Below are positions 43,759 through 51,717 of a DNA stretch of 64,000 nucleotides, in pieces. A program made the position numbers and the translations under genes. Positions within the stretch are counted from its first letter, which is position 1. The number at the start of each line of letters is the position of its first letter. Source of the DNA: Microvirga lupini (lineage in GTDB: Bacteria > Pseudomonadota > Alphaproteobacteria > Rhizobiales > Beijerinckiaceae); assembly GCF_014191055.1 (NCBI RefSeq), contig NZ_JACHWB010000006.1, positions 124,001 through 188,000 on the forward strand, in the 5' to 3' direction. Below the pieces are notes generated by a model that saw only the letters and a program-made list of their open reading frames with translations, was not told the origin of the DNA and ran no database searches.

Positions 43759-45012
43759 TTAGCGCTTGGCGCGGTCGATGATTGCCTGTTCGGCCTCCGC
43801 GGCCTTTTCCAGGGAGGCCTTAGGATCCTCGCCGCCGATCAGGACGCGGTTGGCCATGTCGATGGCCACCTGACGCTGGGCCGCCTCGTCCTTGAACAGG
43901 GTGGTATGCGCATATTCGAGGCCTTTGAGGAATGGGCCGTAGACCGGATGCGCAACATTTTCGGGCGTCAGGGCCACTTCACGGCGGGCCGGCAATTCGC
44001 CCACGACTTCCATCCAGACCTTCATGGCCTCGGGTGAAGTGACGTATTTCAGGAACTTCTCGGCCGCTGCCAGCTTCTCGCCTTCCGCTTTCGTGGTGAC
44101 GGCGTTGGCGAAGTAGCTCGCATAGTTGCTGCGCACGCCTTGAGCGTTGGCGGGAAGCTCGGTCACGCCCCATTCGAAGGCCTTGATCGTACCGAAGGAG
44201 CCGAGGCGGAAGGTGCCGTCGATAGTCATGGCGGCAAGGCCTGCACGGAAGGCTGCCTGTCCCTCATCCATGAAGCCGGCTTGACCGACCTTATGCTTCT
44301 TCTGCAGGTCTGTGTAGAAGGTGAGCGCTTTCAGGCCGGCCTCATCGTTGTAGGCGACCTTTGTGTCATTCTCCGTGTAAGGAACGCCACCGAACTGACG
44401 GATCAGCACCTCGCGCCACCACTGATGGTCCTGCCCGCCCATGTCGAGCGTCATACCGGCGGAGACGATGTTCCCGCTGCCATCGCGCTTCACCGTCTTT
44501 TCAGCGGCAGCCACGAGCTCGTCGATCGTCCTCGGTGGGCTGTTAGGGTCAAGACCCGCGTCCTTGAAGGCCTTCTTGTTGTAGAAGAGGGCCAGCGAGC
44601 GCACCGCGGTTGGTAGACCATAATAATCATTGCCGCGCTTCATGGCGCTTACGATCGGGAAGAAATCGCGCTCGATTTCAGCGGCCGGGAAGGCTTCTGC
44701 GCGCAGAGGGCGGATCATCTTGCCGGCAATGAAATTGTCGGTCCAGCCATAGAACAGCTGCACGACGTCAGGTCCCTGGCCTGCCAAGATCGCGGCGGCA
44801 ACCTTGGTCTGGTAGTCCGCGTAGGGGAATGTGGTTTGCTTGACCTTGATGTCCGGGTTCGCTTCCTGGAACTTGGTGATGAGCTGGTTCATCGCCTTGA
44901 CGCGTGTGTCGAACACATATTGCCAGTACTCGATCTCGACAGCCTTGGCGCCGGTGGAGGCCAGGGTGGCGAAGCCCAAGGCAACGCTCGCGAGCATATG
45001 ACCGAAACGCAT
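43759..45012 (-). CDS. sugar ABC importer binding protein (CUT1)
   Basis: 417-residue periplasmic protein with a signal peptide ending S-T-G-A-K-A (about residue 23). It begins I-E-Y-W-Q-Y-V-F and has Y-A-D-Y-Q-T-K-V-A-A-A-I-L-A-G-Q-G-P-D-V-V-Q-L (about 59-81), as in carbohydrate-binding proteins of the UgpB/MalE group. The start is ATG at 45012, with GGGAGAGGGAC just before it. The longer frame lacks a ribosome site. It is the first gene of the minus-strand operon and divergent from the ROK regulator. Confidence 0.88.
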   Translation of the reverse strand: MRFGHMLASVALGFATLASTGAKAVEIEYWQYVFDTRVKAMNQLITKFQEANPDIKVKQTTFPYADYQTKVAAAILAGQGPDVVQLFYGWTDNFIAGKMIRPLRAEAFPAAEIERDFFPIVSAMKRGNDYYGLPTAVRSLALFYNKKAFKDAGLDPNSPPRTIDELVAAAEKTVKRDGSGNIVSAGMTLDMGGQDHQWWREVLIRQFGGVPYTENDTKVAYNDEAGLKALTFYTDLQKKHKVGQAGFMDEGQAAFRAGLAAMTIDGTFRLGSFGTIKAFEWGVTELPANAQGVRSNYASYFANAVTTKAEGEKLAAAEKFLKYVTSPEAMKVWMEVVGELPARREVALTPENVAHPVYGPFLKGLEYAHTTLFKDEAAQRQVAIDMANRVLIGGEDPKASLEKAAEAEQAIIDRAKR

Positions 45013-45176
45013 GTCCCTCTCCCTTCTTGCTGGCGCTGCGCGCCGTTCCATCTCTGATGCCGGCCTTAACGACCGATCCATCCTCAAGGCTCACCTAGAG
45101 TTAACGAGCTGTCAATAAGATAATCCACTTGAGTTATTTTATGGGCCGGGGCATCGTGGCGGCCTGGAGTTTGGAT
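45013..45176. promoter_or_regulatory. divergent promoter with possible ROK operator
   Basis: Short region between the binding-protein and ROK genes. An AT-rich dyad at about 45115-45139 (AATAA ... TTATT around TAATCCACTTGAG) stands out against the GC-rich surroundings and may bind the ROK repressor. No exact operator can be assigned. Confidence 0.4.
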
Positions 45177-46430
45177 ATGCCGAGAAAATCCAAGGCCGGG
45201 GTACGCTCAACGATCGGCAGCAATCCGGAGCGCAACCGTTCCCACAACCGACGCGTGGTGCTCGACGTCGTGCGCCAGCTCGGTCCTGTGGGGCGCACCG
45301 AGATCTCGCGCCACGCACATCTGAGCACGCAGGCCGTCTCGAACATCGTCGATGACCTCGTCGCCGACGGCCTTCTCATTAAGACCGGGCGGCTCAGGGC
45401 AGGGCGCGGACTGCCGCCGATCCAGTTCGCGGTCAATCCGGACGGCGGTATGACGGCCGGAGTCGAGATTGCGGCCGATCACATATCCACCCTTCTGGTC
45501 GACATCGGGGGGCGCGTCCGGGCACAGCGCACGATTGCAATCCCGCGCAACGACCCTGATAGCGTGCTGCCTGTCATCAAAGCCGAGATCGTCGCTGCAC
45601 AGGCTCAGCTGAAATCCTCCGTGTCGCAGCTTCTCGGGGTCGGGGTGGTGATGCCGGGCCCATTCAACGTGGAAGGCATGACCTCCGTCGGACCCACAAC
45701 GCTGTCGGGGTGGGCAGACTTCGACGCGGTGGCAACCATCGGACAAATGCTCGGAGCGCCCGTCACGCTCGAGAACGACGCCACTGCCGCAGCTGTTGGG
45801 GAACGCCTGCACGGCGCAGCCAAGGATCTGAAGAACTTCTGCCTGATCTATTTCGGGCAAGGGCTCGGCCTCGGCATCCTGATCGACGGGCGCCCTTACC
45901 GTGGCGCAAACGGCAATGCGGGCGAGATCGGGCATGTGCTGATCGAAAGGGACGGACGCCTTTGCTCGTGTGGCCAGCACGGCTGTCTTGAAGCTTATGC
46001 CTCCGTGCAGGCTCTTGCTGAAAAGCTTTCCGCGGCAGGAATTCTGGGGATCGACTACACTCGCCTGGAGCAGTTGCACCGCGAGCGGCACCCGATGATC
46101 GCAGAATGGATCAAGGAGGCGGCCAGCTACCTCGCGCCTCAGGTTGCGATGCTCGAAAACCTCTTCGATCCGGAGGCTGTCGTCCTCGGCGGCGCTTTGC
46201 CGCCAGGTCTACTGGAGGATCTCACGAGCGCCATGCAGCCGCTGCCTCTGTCCGTTGCACGCCGCAGGAACCGGAGCGAGGCGCGCCTGATCCATGGCCG
46301 CACAGGGCGGTTCACAGCGGCACTCGGCGCCGCAGCGCTGCCGATCCTCGAAGCCATGACACCTCGGCTCGACACTGCCCAGGCAGCCGTCCGCGAACCG
46401 ATGAACGAGGAGATTGCACTTGTTGGATGA
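45177..46430 (+). CDS. ROK family transcriptional repressor
   Basis: 417-residue regulator. The N-terminal winged helix (about 25-80) contains R-T-E-I-S-R-H-A-H-L-S-T-Q-A-V-S-N-I-V-D-D-L. The ROK domain has G-V-G-V-V-M-P-G-P-F-N, E-N-D-A-T-A-A-A-V-G-E, and the zinc motif C-S-C-G-Q-H-G-C-L-E (about 262-271). ROK repressors sense sugars or sugar phosphates, so it probably controls both divergent operons here. ATG at 45177 has GGAG nine bases upstream. A further upstream ATG at 45129 is possible. Confidence 0.88.
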   Translation: MPRKSKAGVRSTIGSNPERNRSHNRRVVLDVVRQLGPVGRTEISRHAHLSTQAVSNIVDDLVADGLLIKTGRLRAGRGLPPIQFAVNPDGGMTAGVEIAADHISTLLVDIGGRVRAQRTIAIPRNDPDSVLPVIKAEIVAAQAQLKSSVSQLLGVGVVMPGPFNVEGMTSVGPTTLSGWADFDAVATIGQMLGAPVTLENDATAAAVGERLHGAAKDLKNFCLIYFGQGLGLGILIDGRPYRGANGNAGEIGHVLIERDGRLCSCGQHGCLEAYASVQALAEKLSAAGILGIDYTRLEQLHRERHPMIAEWIKEAASYLAPQVAMLENLFDPEAVVLGGALPPGLLEDLTSAMQPLPLSVARRRNRSEARLIHGRTGRFTAALGAAALPILEAMTPRLDTAQAAVREPMNEEIALVG

Positions 46431-48816
46431 TCACAGCCGTCTGGCTCACGCCGTCCATCAGCCTGCCCTTGTCCGCCTGCATCGAGCCCTCAGCCGGTTG
46501 AAGTCCGTTCTGACGGTCATGAACACCGGTGCGCATCCGGATGACGAGATCAATGGAATGTTGGCGGCCCTGCGCTTCGCTTACGGTATGCGGGTCGTGG
46601 TGGCCTGCTCCACCCGGGGTGAAGGAGGGCAGAATGCACTCGGGCCCGAGCGGGGCGGCGTTCTCGGCGTGCTGCGAACGGCTGAGATGGAGGAGGCAGC
46701 GCGCCGCATGGATGCGGATGTGGCTTGGCTCGGCCATGGCCCCGATGATCCGGTCCACGATTTCGGATTCTCGAAGAACGGCGATGATACACTCCATCGC
46801 TGGGGCGAGGAGCGGATCGTCGAGCGCCTCGTGCGCGCCTATCGCCGCTACCGTCCGGACGTTGTCATTCCGACTTTCCTGGACGTGCCGGGTCAGCACG
46901 GCCATCACCGCGCTATGACTCGCGCGGCCGAGACCGCGCTTGCCCTCGCGGCCGATCCGTCGGCTTTTCCGGAGCATGCCGCGTTCAGCCTTCAGCCCTG
47001 GCGGGTCTCCAAGTATTACCTCCCGGCTTGGTCGGGCGCGGGCTACGCCTACGATGACGAGGTGCCCCCGCCGCCCGCGACGCTCAGTCTTGAGGTAGCC
47101 GGTGGTGACGAAGTCACGGGCCTCGCCTACAAGCAACTCGGCGAGTGGTCGCGCGCCGCGCACGCTTCCCAGGGCATGGGCGTGTGGCGGGACAAGCCGG
47201 TCGATCGGTGGAGCCTGCACCTGAAAGTGCGAGCCGGTGGCGAAACCGGATCTGAGAATGACATTCGCGATCACGTGCCCGCAACGCTGGCCGACATCGC
47301 GGCCATGCCGGGCATGAACGGTTCGGCGGCCACAGCCTTGCGAGAGGCCCAGACGCAAGTCGATGCCGCCATAGCGGCTTTCCCGGACCGTTCCCGGATT
47401 GTCGAAGCGTTGAACGGTGCGGCGCGTTGGATCGAAGAGGCTCGGAAGGGATTGGACGTGGAGGCGCAGCGCCAAGTAGGCCATCGCCTCTACCGGAAGC
47501 TACGGGAAATCGATGCGGCTCTCTTCGAAGCCAGCGTCAACACGGCCCGGGCCGTTTTCACCGGGCCGGCGTATCCGGGCGCGCGACTTTCCTTGCAGGT
47601 GCATGTCGACGGGCGCGAGCTTACAAAGATCACGACGGCGCTCCGCCTTCCGGAAGGCGTTGACGCCACTGTGACGCGTGACGAGCCAGGTCACGTGCAA
47701 TATGAGATTGCGATCTCTGAAGCGGCGCCCCACACGGGGAACTATCCCGAGTCCTTCGATCCGCTGGGCGGCAACGGCGCGTCCGGCCTTCGCATCTCGG
47801 GAAAGGTCGGAGACCGCATGATTGACGTCGATCTCGATCCAGAAGAGCCCCTGAAGATCGGGCCACGTCACTCTCTGTCTCTTGATCCTGCGGTAGCACT
47901 CATCAGGATGGGAGAGCCTACCTCTGGAATCCGGGTGCGAGCGGTCGGGGCTGAGCTGGCGGATTGGAAGGTACCGACGGGGTGGACAATTCGCCAGGAG
48001 GGAAGCGACTGGGTTGCCGTGCCGCCCCGTGAGGTCGGCGCTGGCCTTGCAACGTTCGTTCCCATCGTGAACGGCAGGCCGGCGAGTTCTGCGGGGACCA
48101 TCGCCTATCCGCACATTCGGCCGACATCGATCATTGAACCGGCGGAGATGAAGGTCCTCTCGCTCAATGTCACTCTCCCGGCGGGGGCCAGGATCGGCTA
48201 TGTGGGCGGCGGGAGCGACAATGTCGGCGCCCACCTGCGCCGCCTCGGCCTCGACGTGACGGATCTCGGGGAAGCCGAGCTGAAGGCTGGTTCGCTTTCC
48301 GCCTTCACGACCATCGTCATCGGCATCTTCGCCTTCGGTCTCAGGCGCGACCTCCGAGATGCGACGGTGTTATTGCATCGCTTCGTAGAGGAGGGCGGTC
48401 ATCTGGTGACGCTCTACCACCGTCCGACCGATGGGTGGGACCCTACCGCCACACCGCCGCGCCGCCTCGTCATTGGCTCGCCCTCGCTGCGCTGGCGCGT
48501 GACCGATCCCGCCGCTCCCGTCAAGGTCCTGATGCCTGAGCATCCTCTGCTGACCTCCCCGAACAGCATAGAGGCAGGTGACTGGCAGGGCTGGGACAAG
48601 GAGAGAGGCCTCTACTTGGCGGCGGAGTACGATCCCGTCTACGAGGAACTGCTGGCCCTGAACGATCCAGGCGAGAACCCGCTCAGGGGCTCCCTGATCT
48701 CCGCTCGGATCGGGCTCGGGCGACACACGCATGTGTCGCTCGTGCTGCACCACCAGCTGGACAAGCTGGTCTCCGGCGCGTTCCGCCTGCTGGCCAACCT
48801 CGTTCAGCCTGCCTGA
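46420..48816 (+). CDS. long PIG-L family deacetylase with C-terminal domains
   Basis: About 798 residues. The N-terminal PIG-L (LmbE) domain has the zinc motif A-H-P-D-D-E (38-43) and the third ligand in G-H-H-R-A-M-T (about 163). Such enzymes remove N-acetyl groups from GlcNAc-type substrates. Normal PIG-L proteins are 220-300 residues. Here residues about 360-560 look like beta-sandwich domains, and about 580-798 resemble a ThuA / glutamine-amidotransferase-like fold (Y-V-G-G-G-S-D-N-V-G ... V-E-E-G-G-H-L-V-T-L-Y-H). No signal peptide. The start is TTG: 46420 is seven bases past GAGGAG; 46414 and 46423 are alternatives. It overlaps the ROK gene. Confidence 0.82.
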   Translation: MLDDHSRLAHAVHQPALVRLHRALSRLKSVLTVMNTGAHPDDEINGMLAALRFAYGMRVVVACSTRGEGGQNALGPERGGVLGVLRTAEMEEAARRMDADVAWLGHGPDDPVHDFGFSKNGDDTLHRWGEERIVERLVRAYRRYRPDVVIPTFLDVPGQHGHHRAMTRAAETALALAADPSAFPEHAAFSLQPWRVSKYYLPAWSGAGYAYDDEVPPPPATLSLEVAGGDEVTGLAYKQLGEWSRAAHASQGMGVWRDKPVDRWSLHLKVRAGGETGSENDIRDHVPATLADIAAMPGMNGSAATALREAQTQVDAAIAAFPDRSRIVEALNGAARWIEEARKGLDVEAQRQVGHRLYRKLREIDAALFEASVNTARAVFTGPAYPGARLSLQVHVDGRELTKITTALRLPEGVDATVTRDEPGHVQYEIAISEAAPHTGNYPESFDPLGGNGASGLRISGKVGDRMIDVDLDPEEPLKIGPRHSLSLDPAVALIRMGEPTSGIRVRAVGAELADWKVPTGWTIRQEGSDWVAVPPREVGAGLATFVPIVNGRPASSAGTIAYPHIRPTSIIEPAEMKVLSLNVTLPAGARIGYVGGGSDNVGAHLRRLGLDVTDLGEAELKAGSLSAFTTIVIGIFAFGLRRDLRDATVLLHRFVEEGGHLVTLYHRPTDGWDPTATPPRRLVIGSPSLRWRVTDPAAPVKVLMPEHPLLTSPNSIEAGDWQGWDKERGLYLAAEYDPVYEELLALNDPGENPLRGSLISARIGLGRHTHVSLVLHHQLDKLVSGAFRLLANLVQPA

Positions 48817-48820
48817 GTCG

Positions 48821-49732
48821 ATGGTTGTTGAAGCCGAAAGCCGATCCGCCGGTTCCGCAGCCTCCCTGTGGAGCAGCGCGGCATGGCTGCTGCTCGACAT
48901 GAGCCTGGTGACGGTCATGCAGGCTATGGTCAAGGCGAAGGGTGACGTCTACCCGGCTGTTCAACTCGTCTTCCTACGCTCCCTCGTCGGGTTCCTGACG
49001 GTAGCGCCGCTCATGTGGCACCACCGTGCCAAGCTGGCGAACCTGTCGAACATCCGCAGCCATCTCGTGCGCGTTGCCTTCAACTCCACGGCACTGACCT
49101 GCAATTTCGCAGCCTTCGCGGCTCTCCCGCTCGCTCTCGTTACTGCTATTGGCTACACCCGTCCCCTGATCCTGCTGGCCATGGCGGCAGTTATGCTCGG
49201 GGAGAGGGTGAGCCGGATCCGTTATGCACTTACAGCCGTGGGTTTTATCGGAGTTGTCATCATGCTGCGGCCCGACGAGATTCCCTGGAGCATCGGGCTT
49301 CTCGCTGCCTTCGGGTCCGTGTTCTTCGGCGCGCTCTCCGTGGTGCAGACCCGCCGCCTAGCCGGCGAGGACACGATCGTTCTGATGCTCTTCTACACAG
49401 TAGGCCTCACACTTCTGACATCAATTCCAGCGGCCCTCGTGTGGGTGCCGATCCCTTGGGCTGAGGCACCGAGCATCATCTTGATCGGGATTCTGGCCCA
49501 GGTCGGCCAATATTGCTGGCTGCAGGCCTATCAGAAGCAGGAGGCGCGGCTTCTGGCCCCTATCGGTTACCTGTCCATCATCTTCTCGAGTTTTGCAGGC
49601 TGGATTTTCTTTAGCGAAGTTCCATCATTGTCGTTATGCATCGGTGCAGCCGTCGTCGTTCTGAGCACCACACTCGTAACACCTGTTGAGCAATGGCTTA
49701 AGAAAAGGGTAGGGAGGAAAGGCCTGATCTGA
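48821..49732 (+). CDS. EamA/DMT family transporter
   Basis: 303-residue inner-membrane protein with ten predicted hydrophobic helices in two EamA repeats (about 15-140 and 160-285). The second half contains L-A-Q-V-G-Q-Y-C-W-L-Q-A-Y and the P-I-G-Y-L-S-I-I-F-S segment found in drug/metabolite transporters. It starts at ATG 48821, four bases after the deacetylase stop. It may export a product of the pathway or import an intermediate. The substrate cannot be inferred. Confidence 0.85.
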   Translation: MVVEAESRSAGSAASLWSSAAWLLLDMSLVTVMQAMVKAKGDVYPAVQLVFLRSLVGFLTVAPLMWHHRAKLANLSNIRSHLVRVAFNSTALTCNFAAFAALPLALVTAIGYTRPLILLAMAAVMLGERVSRIRYALTAVGFIGVVIMLRPDEIPWSIGLLAAFGSVFFGALSVVQTRRLAGEDTIVLMLFYTVGLTLLTSIPAALVWVPIPWAEAPSIILIGILAQVGQYCWLQAYQKQEARLLAPIGYLSIIFSSFAGWIFFSEVPSLSLCIGAAVVVLSTTLVTPVEQWLKKRVGRKGLI

Positions 49733-50131
49733 CGTCTAGGCCTTCGATACCATGTCAGCTCCTGGCACATCGGCGTAGTAGGCCGAATACCCGCTAAAGC
49801 GAGTAGCAGACTTTCCAAGGGCACCTGCAATTCCCCTTGATTGATCCAATCCCGACGTTAGCTTGAAGGTGAAGATTTACAGATTAGGGGCGTTCACGGC
49901 CTGACATCAGGGACTGCGCTAGCGCACTCGGCCCCGAAATCAGGACAATACCCTTGCCGGCACATTCTCAAGACTCCTAGCGGCTCAGCTTTGTGGCATT
50001 CAGGTTGAACCTCTTTAGGCAGCGAGCCGTTGTTGAGTGATCCGAAGCCGGTCGCGCTCCCGCGAGCGAGGCCACCTGCGGACTGCGGCAGGGTGGAATT
50101 TGCCCCGCTGTAATCAGAGAAAGAGACCGAC
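49733..50131. other. intergenic region with repeat
   Basis: About 400 bp. The first part holds a degraded dispersed repeat at 49763-49842. The rest has no recognised gene. A purine-rich AGAGAAAGAG stretch precedes the ATG at 50132. Confidence 0.4.
49763..49842. repeat. dispersed intergenic repeat, diverged copy 5
   Basis: Begins TGGCACAT, then GCGTAGTAGG, CCGAAT and, after the spacer, AGTAGCAGACTTTCC and GCAATT, in the same order as copies 4, 6 and 7, but with more substitutions. Confidence 0.5.
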
Positions 50132-50767
50132 ATGGCGCATCCTAGTGAGCTGAATGTGAATCGGCGCGAGGTGATCGCTGGAGCCGGAGCTTGTGCGGCG
50201 GTTGCGGCAGCGCCGCTACCGGCAGGGGCGCAGCGGAGTCGCGTTGAAACGCCTGTGCTGACCCAGGTCTCGTTCAATGTGAATGGGCAACTTCATACCC
50301 TGGAGATCGATACTCGTACGACCCTGCTTGACGCTCTGCGGGAGCACTTGCATCTCACGGGCACCAAGAAAGGCTGTGACCACGGCCAGTGTGGCGCTTG
50401 TACGGTTCTGGTTGATGGGCGACGGATCAACTCTTGCCTGACCCTAGCCGTGATGCACCAGGGCGACACCGTCACCACCATCGAGGGGCTTGGCACTCCA
50501 GACAACCTGCACCCGATGCAGGCAGCGTTCATCAAGCATGATGGCTATCAGTGCGGCTACTGCACACCCGGACAGATTTGCTCGGGTGTAGCGGTGCTCG
50601 ACGAAATCAAAGCTGGGATCCCAAGTCATGTCACGGCTGACCTCACAGGCTCGGTGCAACTCAGCGAGGCGGAAATCCGCGAGAGGATGAGCGGCAACAT
50701 CTGCCGGTGCGGCGCCTATTCCAACATCGTCGAGGCTATGACCGAGGTCGCGGAGAAACAGGGATGA
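50132..50767 (+). CDS. PaoA-type [2Fe-2S] subunit of aldehyde oxidoreductase
   Basis: 211-residue iron-sulfur subunit with a twin-arginine-like leader ([10 protein letters not shown]). First cluster: [10 protein letters not shown] (about 84-93); second cluster: Q-C-G-Y-C-T-P-G-Q and N-I-C-R-C-G-A-Y. It belongs to the periplasmic PaoABC group, where it delivers the assembled complex through the Tat system. The FAD subunit gene overlaps its stop codon. Confidence 0.9.
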   Translation: MAHPSELNVNRREVIAGAGACAAVAAAPLPAGAQRSRVETPVLTQVSFNVNGQLHTLEIDTRTTLLDALREHLHLTGTKKGCDHGQCGACTVLVDGRRINSCLTLAVMHQGDTVTTIEGLGTPDNLHPMQAAFIKHDGYQCGYCTPGQICSGVAVLDEIKAGIPSHVTADLTGSVQLSEAEIRERMSGNICRCGAYSNIVEAMTEVAEKQG

Positions 50768-51714
50768 GATCCTTCACGTATGAGCGTGCGAACACCCCTG
50801 GTGAAGCCGCAGCCGCCGTCGCCCGCACGCCGGGCGCGAGGTTCATTGCGGGTGGCACGAATCTGCTCGACCTGATGAAGCTGCAGATCGAGACACCCAC
50901 GCACCTCGTCGACGTGAACGGCCTGAAGCTCGATACCATTGAGCCGGCCCCGGAAGGTGGGCTCCGGATCGGCGCACTTGTCCGCAACACTGATCTTGCC
51001 GCCGACGAACGCGTTCGCCGCGACTATGCTGTCCTATCCCGGGCTCTGCTCGCTGGCGCATCCGGACAATTGCGCAACCGGGCGACAACGGCAGGGAACC
51101 TTCTTCAGCGCACCCGCTGCCCTTACTTCTATGACACCGCTCAGCCCTGTAACAAACGGCAGCCCGGCAGCGGCTGTTCGGCCTTGGACGGGGTCAGCCG
51201 ACAACTCGGCATCGTTGGGGTGAGCGATGCCTGCATAGCCACTAACCCGAGCGACATGGCAGTCGCCATGCGCGTGCTCGACGCCACGGTCGAGACGGTG
51301 AAGCCCGGCGGGGTCAGCAGAACGATCCCGATTGCTGAATTTCACCGCCTGCCTGGGGATACCCCCCACGTGGAAACCGCGCTGGAGGCGGGGGAATTGA
51401 TCATCGCGGTAACCTTGCCGCCACCCCTCGGCGGTCGGCAGATCTACCGCAAGGTACGTGACCGCGCTTCATACGCCTTTGCTCTCGTCTCCGTAGCGGC
51501 TGTCATCCACCAGGACGGCACGGGACGCGTGGCTCTCGGCGGGGTGGCGCATAAGCCTTGGCGGATTGAGGCCGCAGAGGCAGATTTGCCGCGCGGTCCC
51601 AAGGTGGTCACTGAACAGCTTCTGGCCGATGCCAAGCCAACCCACGACAATGCGTTCAAGCGACCACTGGTGGAGCGTACGCTCGGAGCCGTGATATCCC
51701 AAGCGAGGAACTGA
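50764..51714 (+). CDS. PaoB-type FAD subunit
   Basis: 316-residue FAD-binding subunit of the molybdopterin dehydrogenase type. FAD loop [13 protein letters not shown] (about 34-46) and [17 protein letters not shown] (about 104-120). The four cysteines C-P-Y-F-Y, P-C-N-K-R and G-S-G-C-S match the extra [4Fe-4S] cluster known in PaoB. Start at ATG 50764, overlapping the paoA-like stop. It has no signal peptide, consistent with piggyback export. Confidence 0.9.
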   Translation: MRSFTYERANTPGEAAAAVARTPGARFIAGGTNLLDLMKLQIETPTHLVDVNGLKLDTIEPAPEGGLRIGALVRNTDLAADERVRRDYAVLSRALLAGASGQLRNRATTAGNLLQRTRCPYFYDTAQPCNKRQPGSGCSALDGVSRQLGIVGVSDACIATNPSDMAVAMRVLDATVETVKPGGVSRTIPIAEFHRLPGDTPHVETALEAGELIIAVTLPPPLGGRQIYRKVRDRASYAFALVSVAAVIHQDGTGRVALGGVAHKPWRIEAAEADLPRGPKVVTEQLLADAKPTHDNAFKRPLVERTLGAVISQARN

Positions 51715-51717
51715 GGC

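Noticed and set aside
49894-50277. Minus-strand frame before the PaoA-type gene
   Set aside because: Overlaps the real start of that gene and shows no family features.
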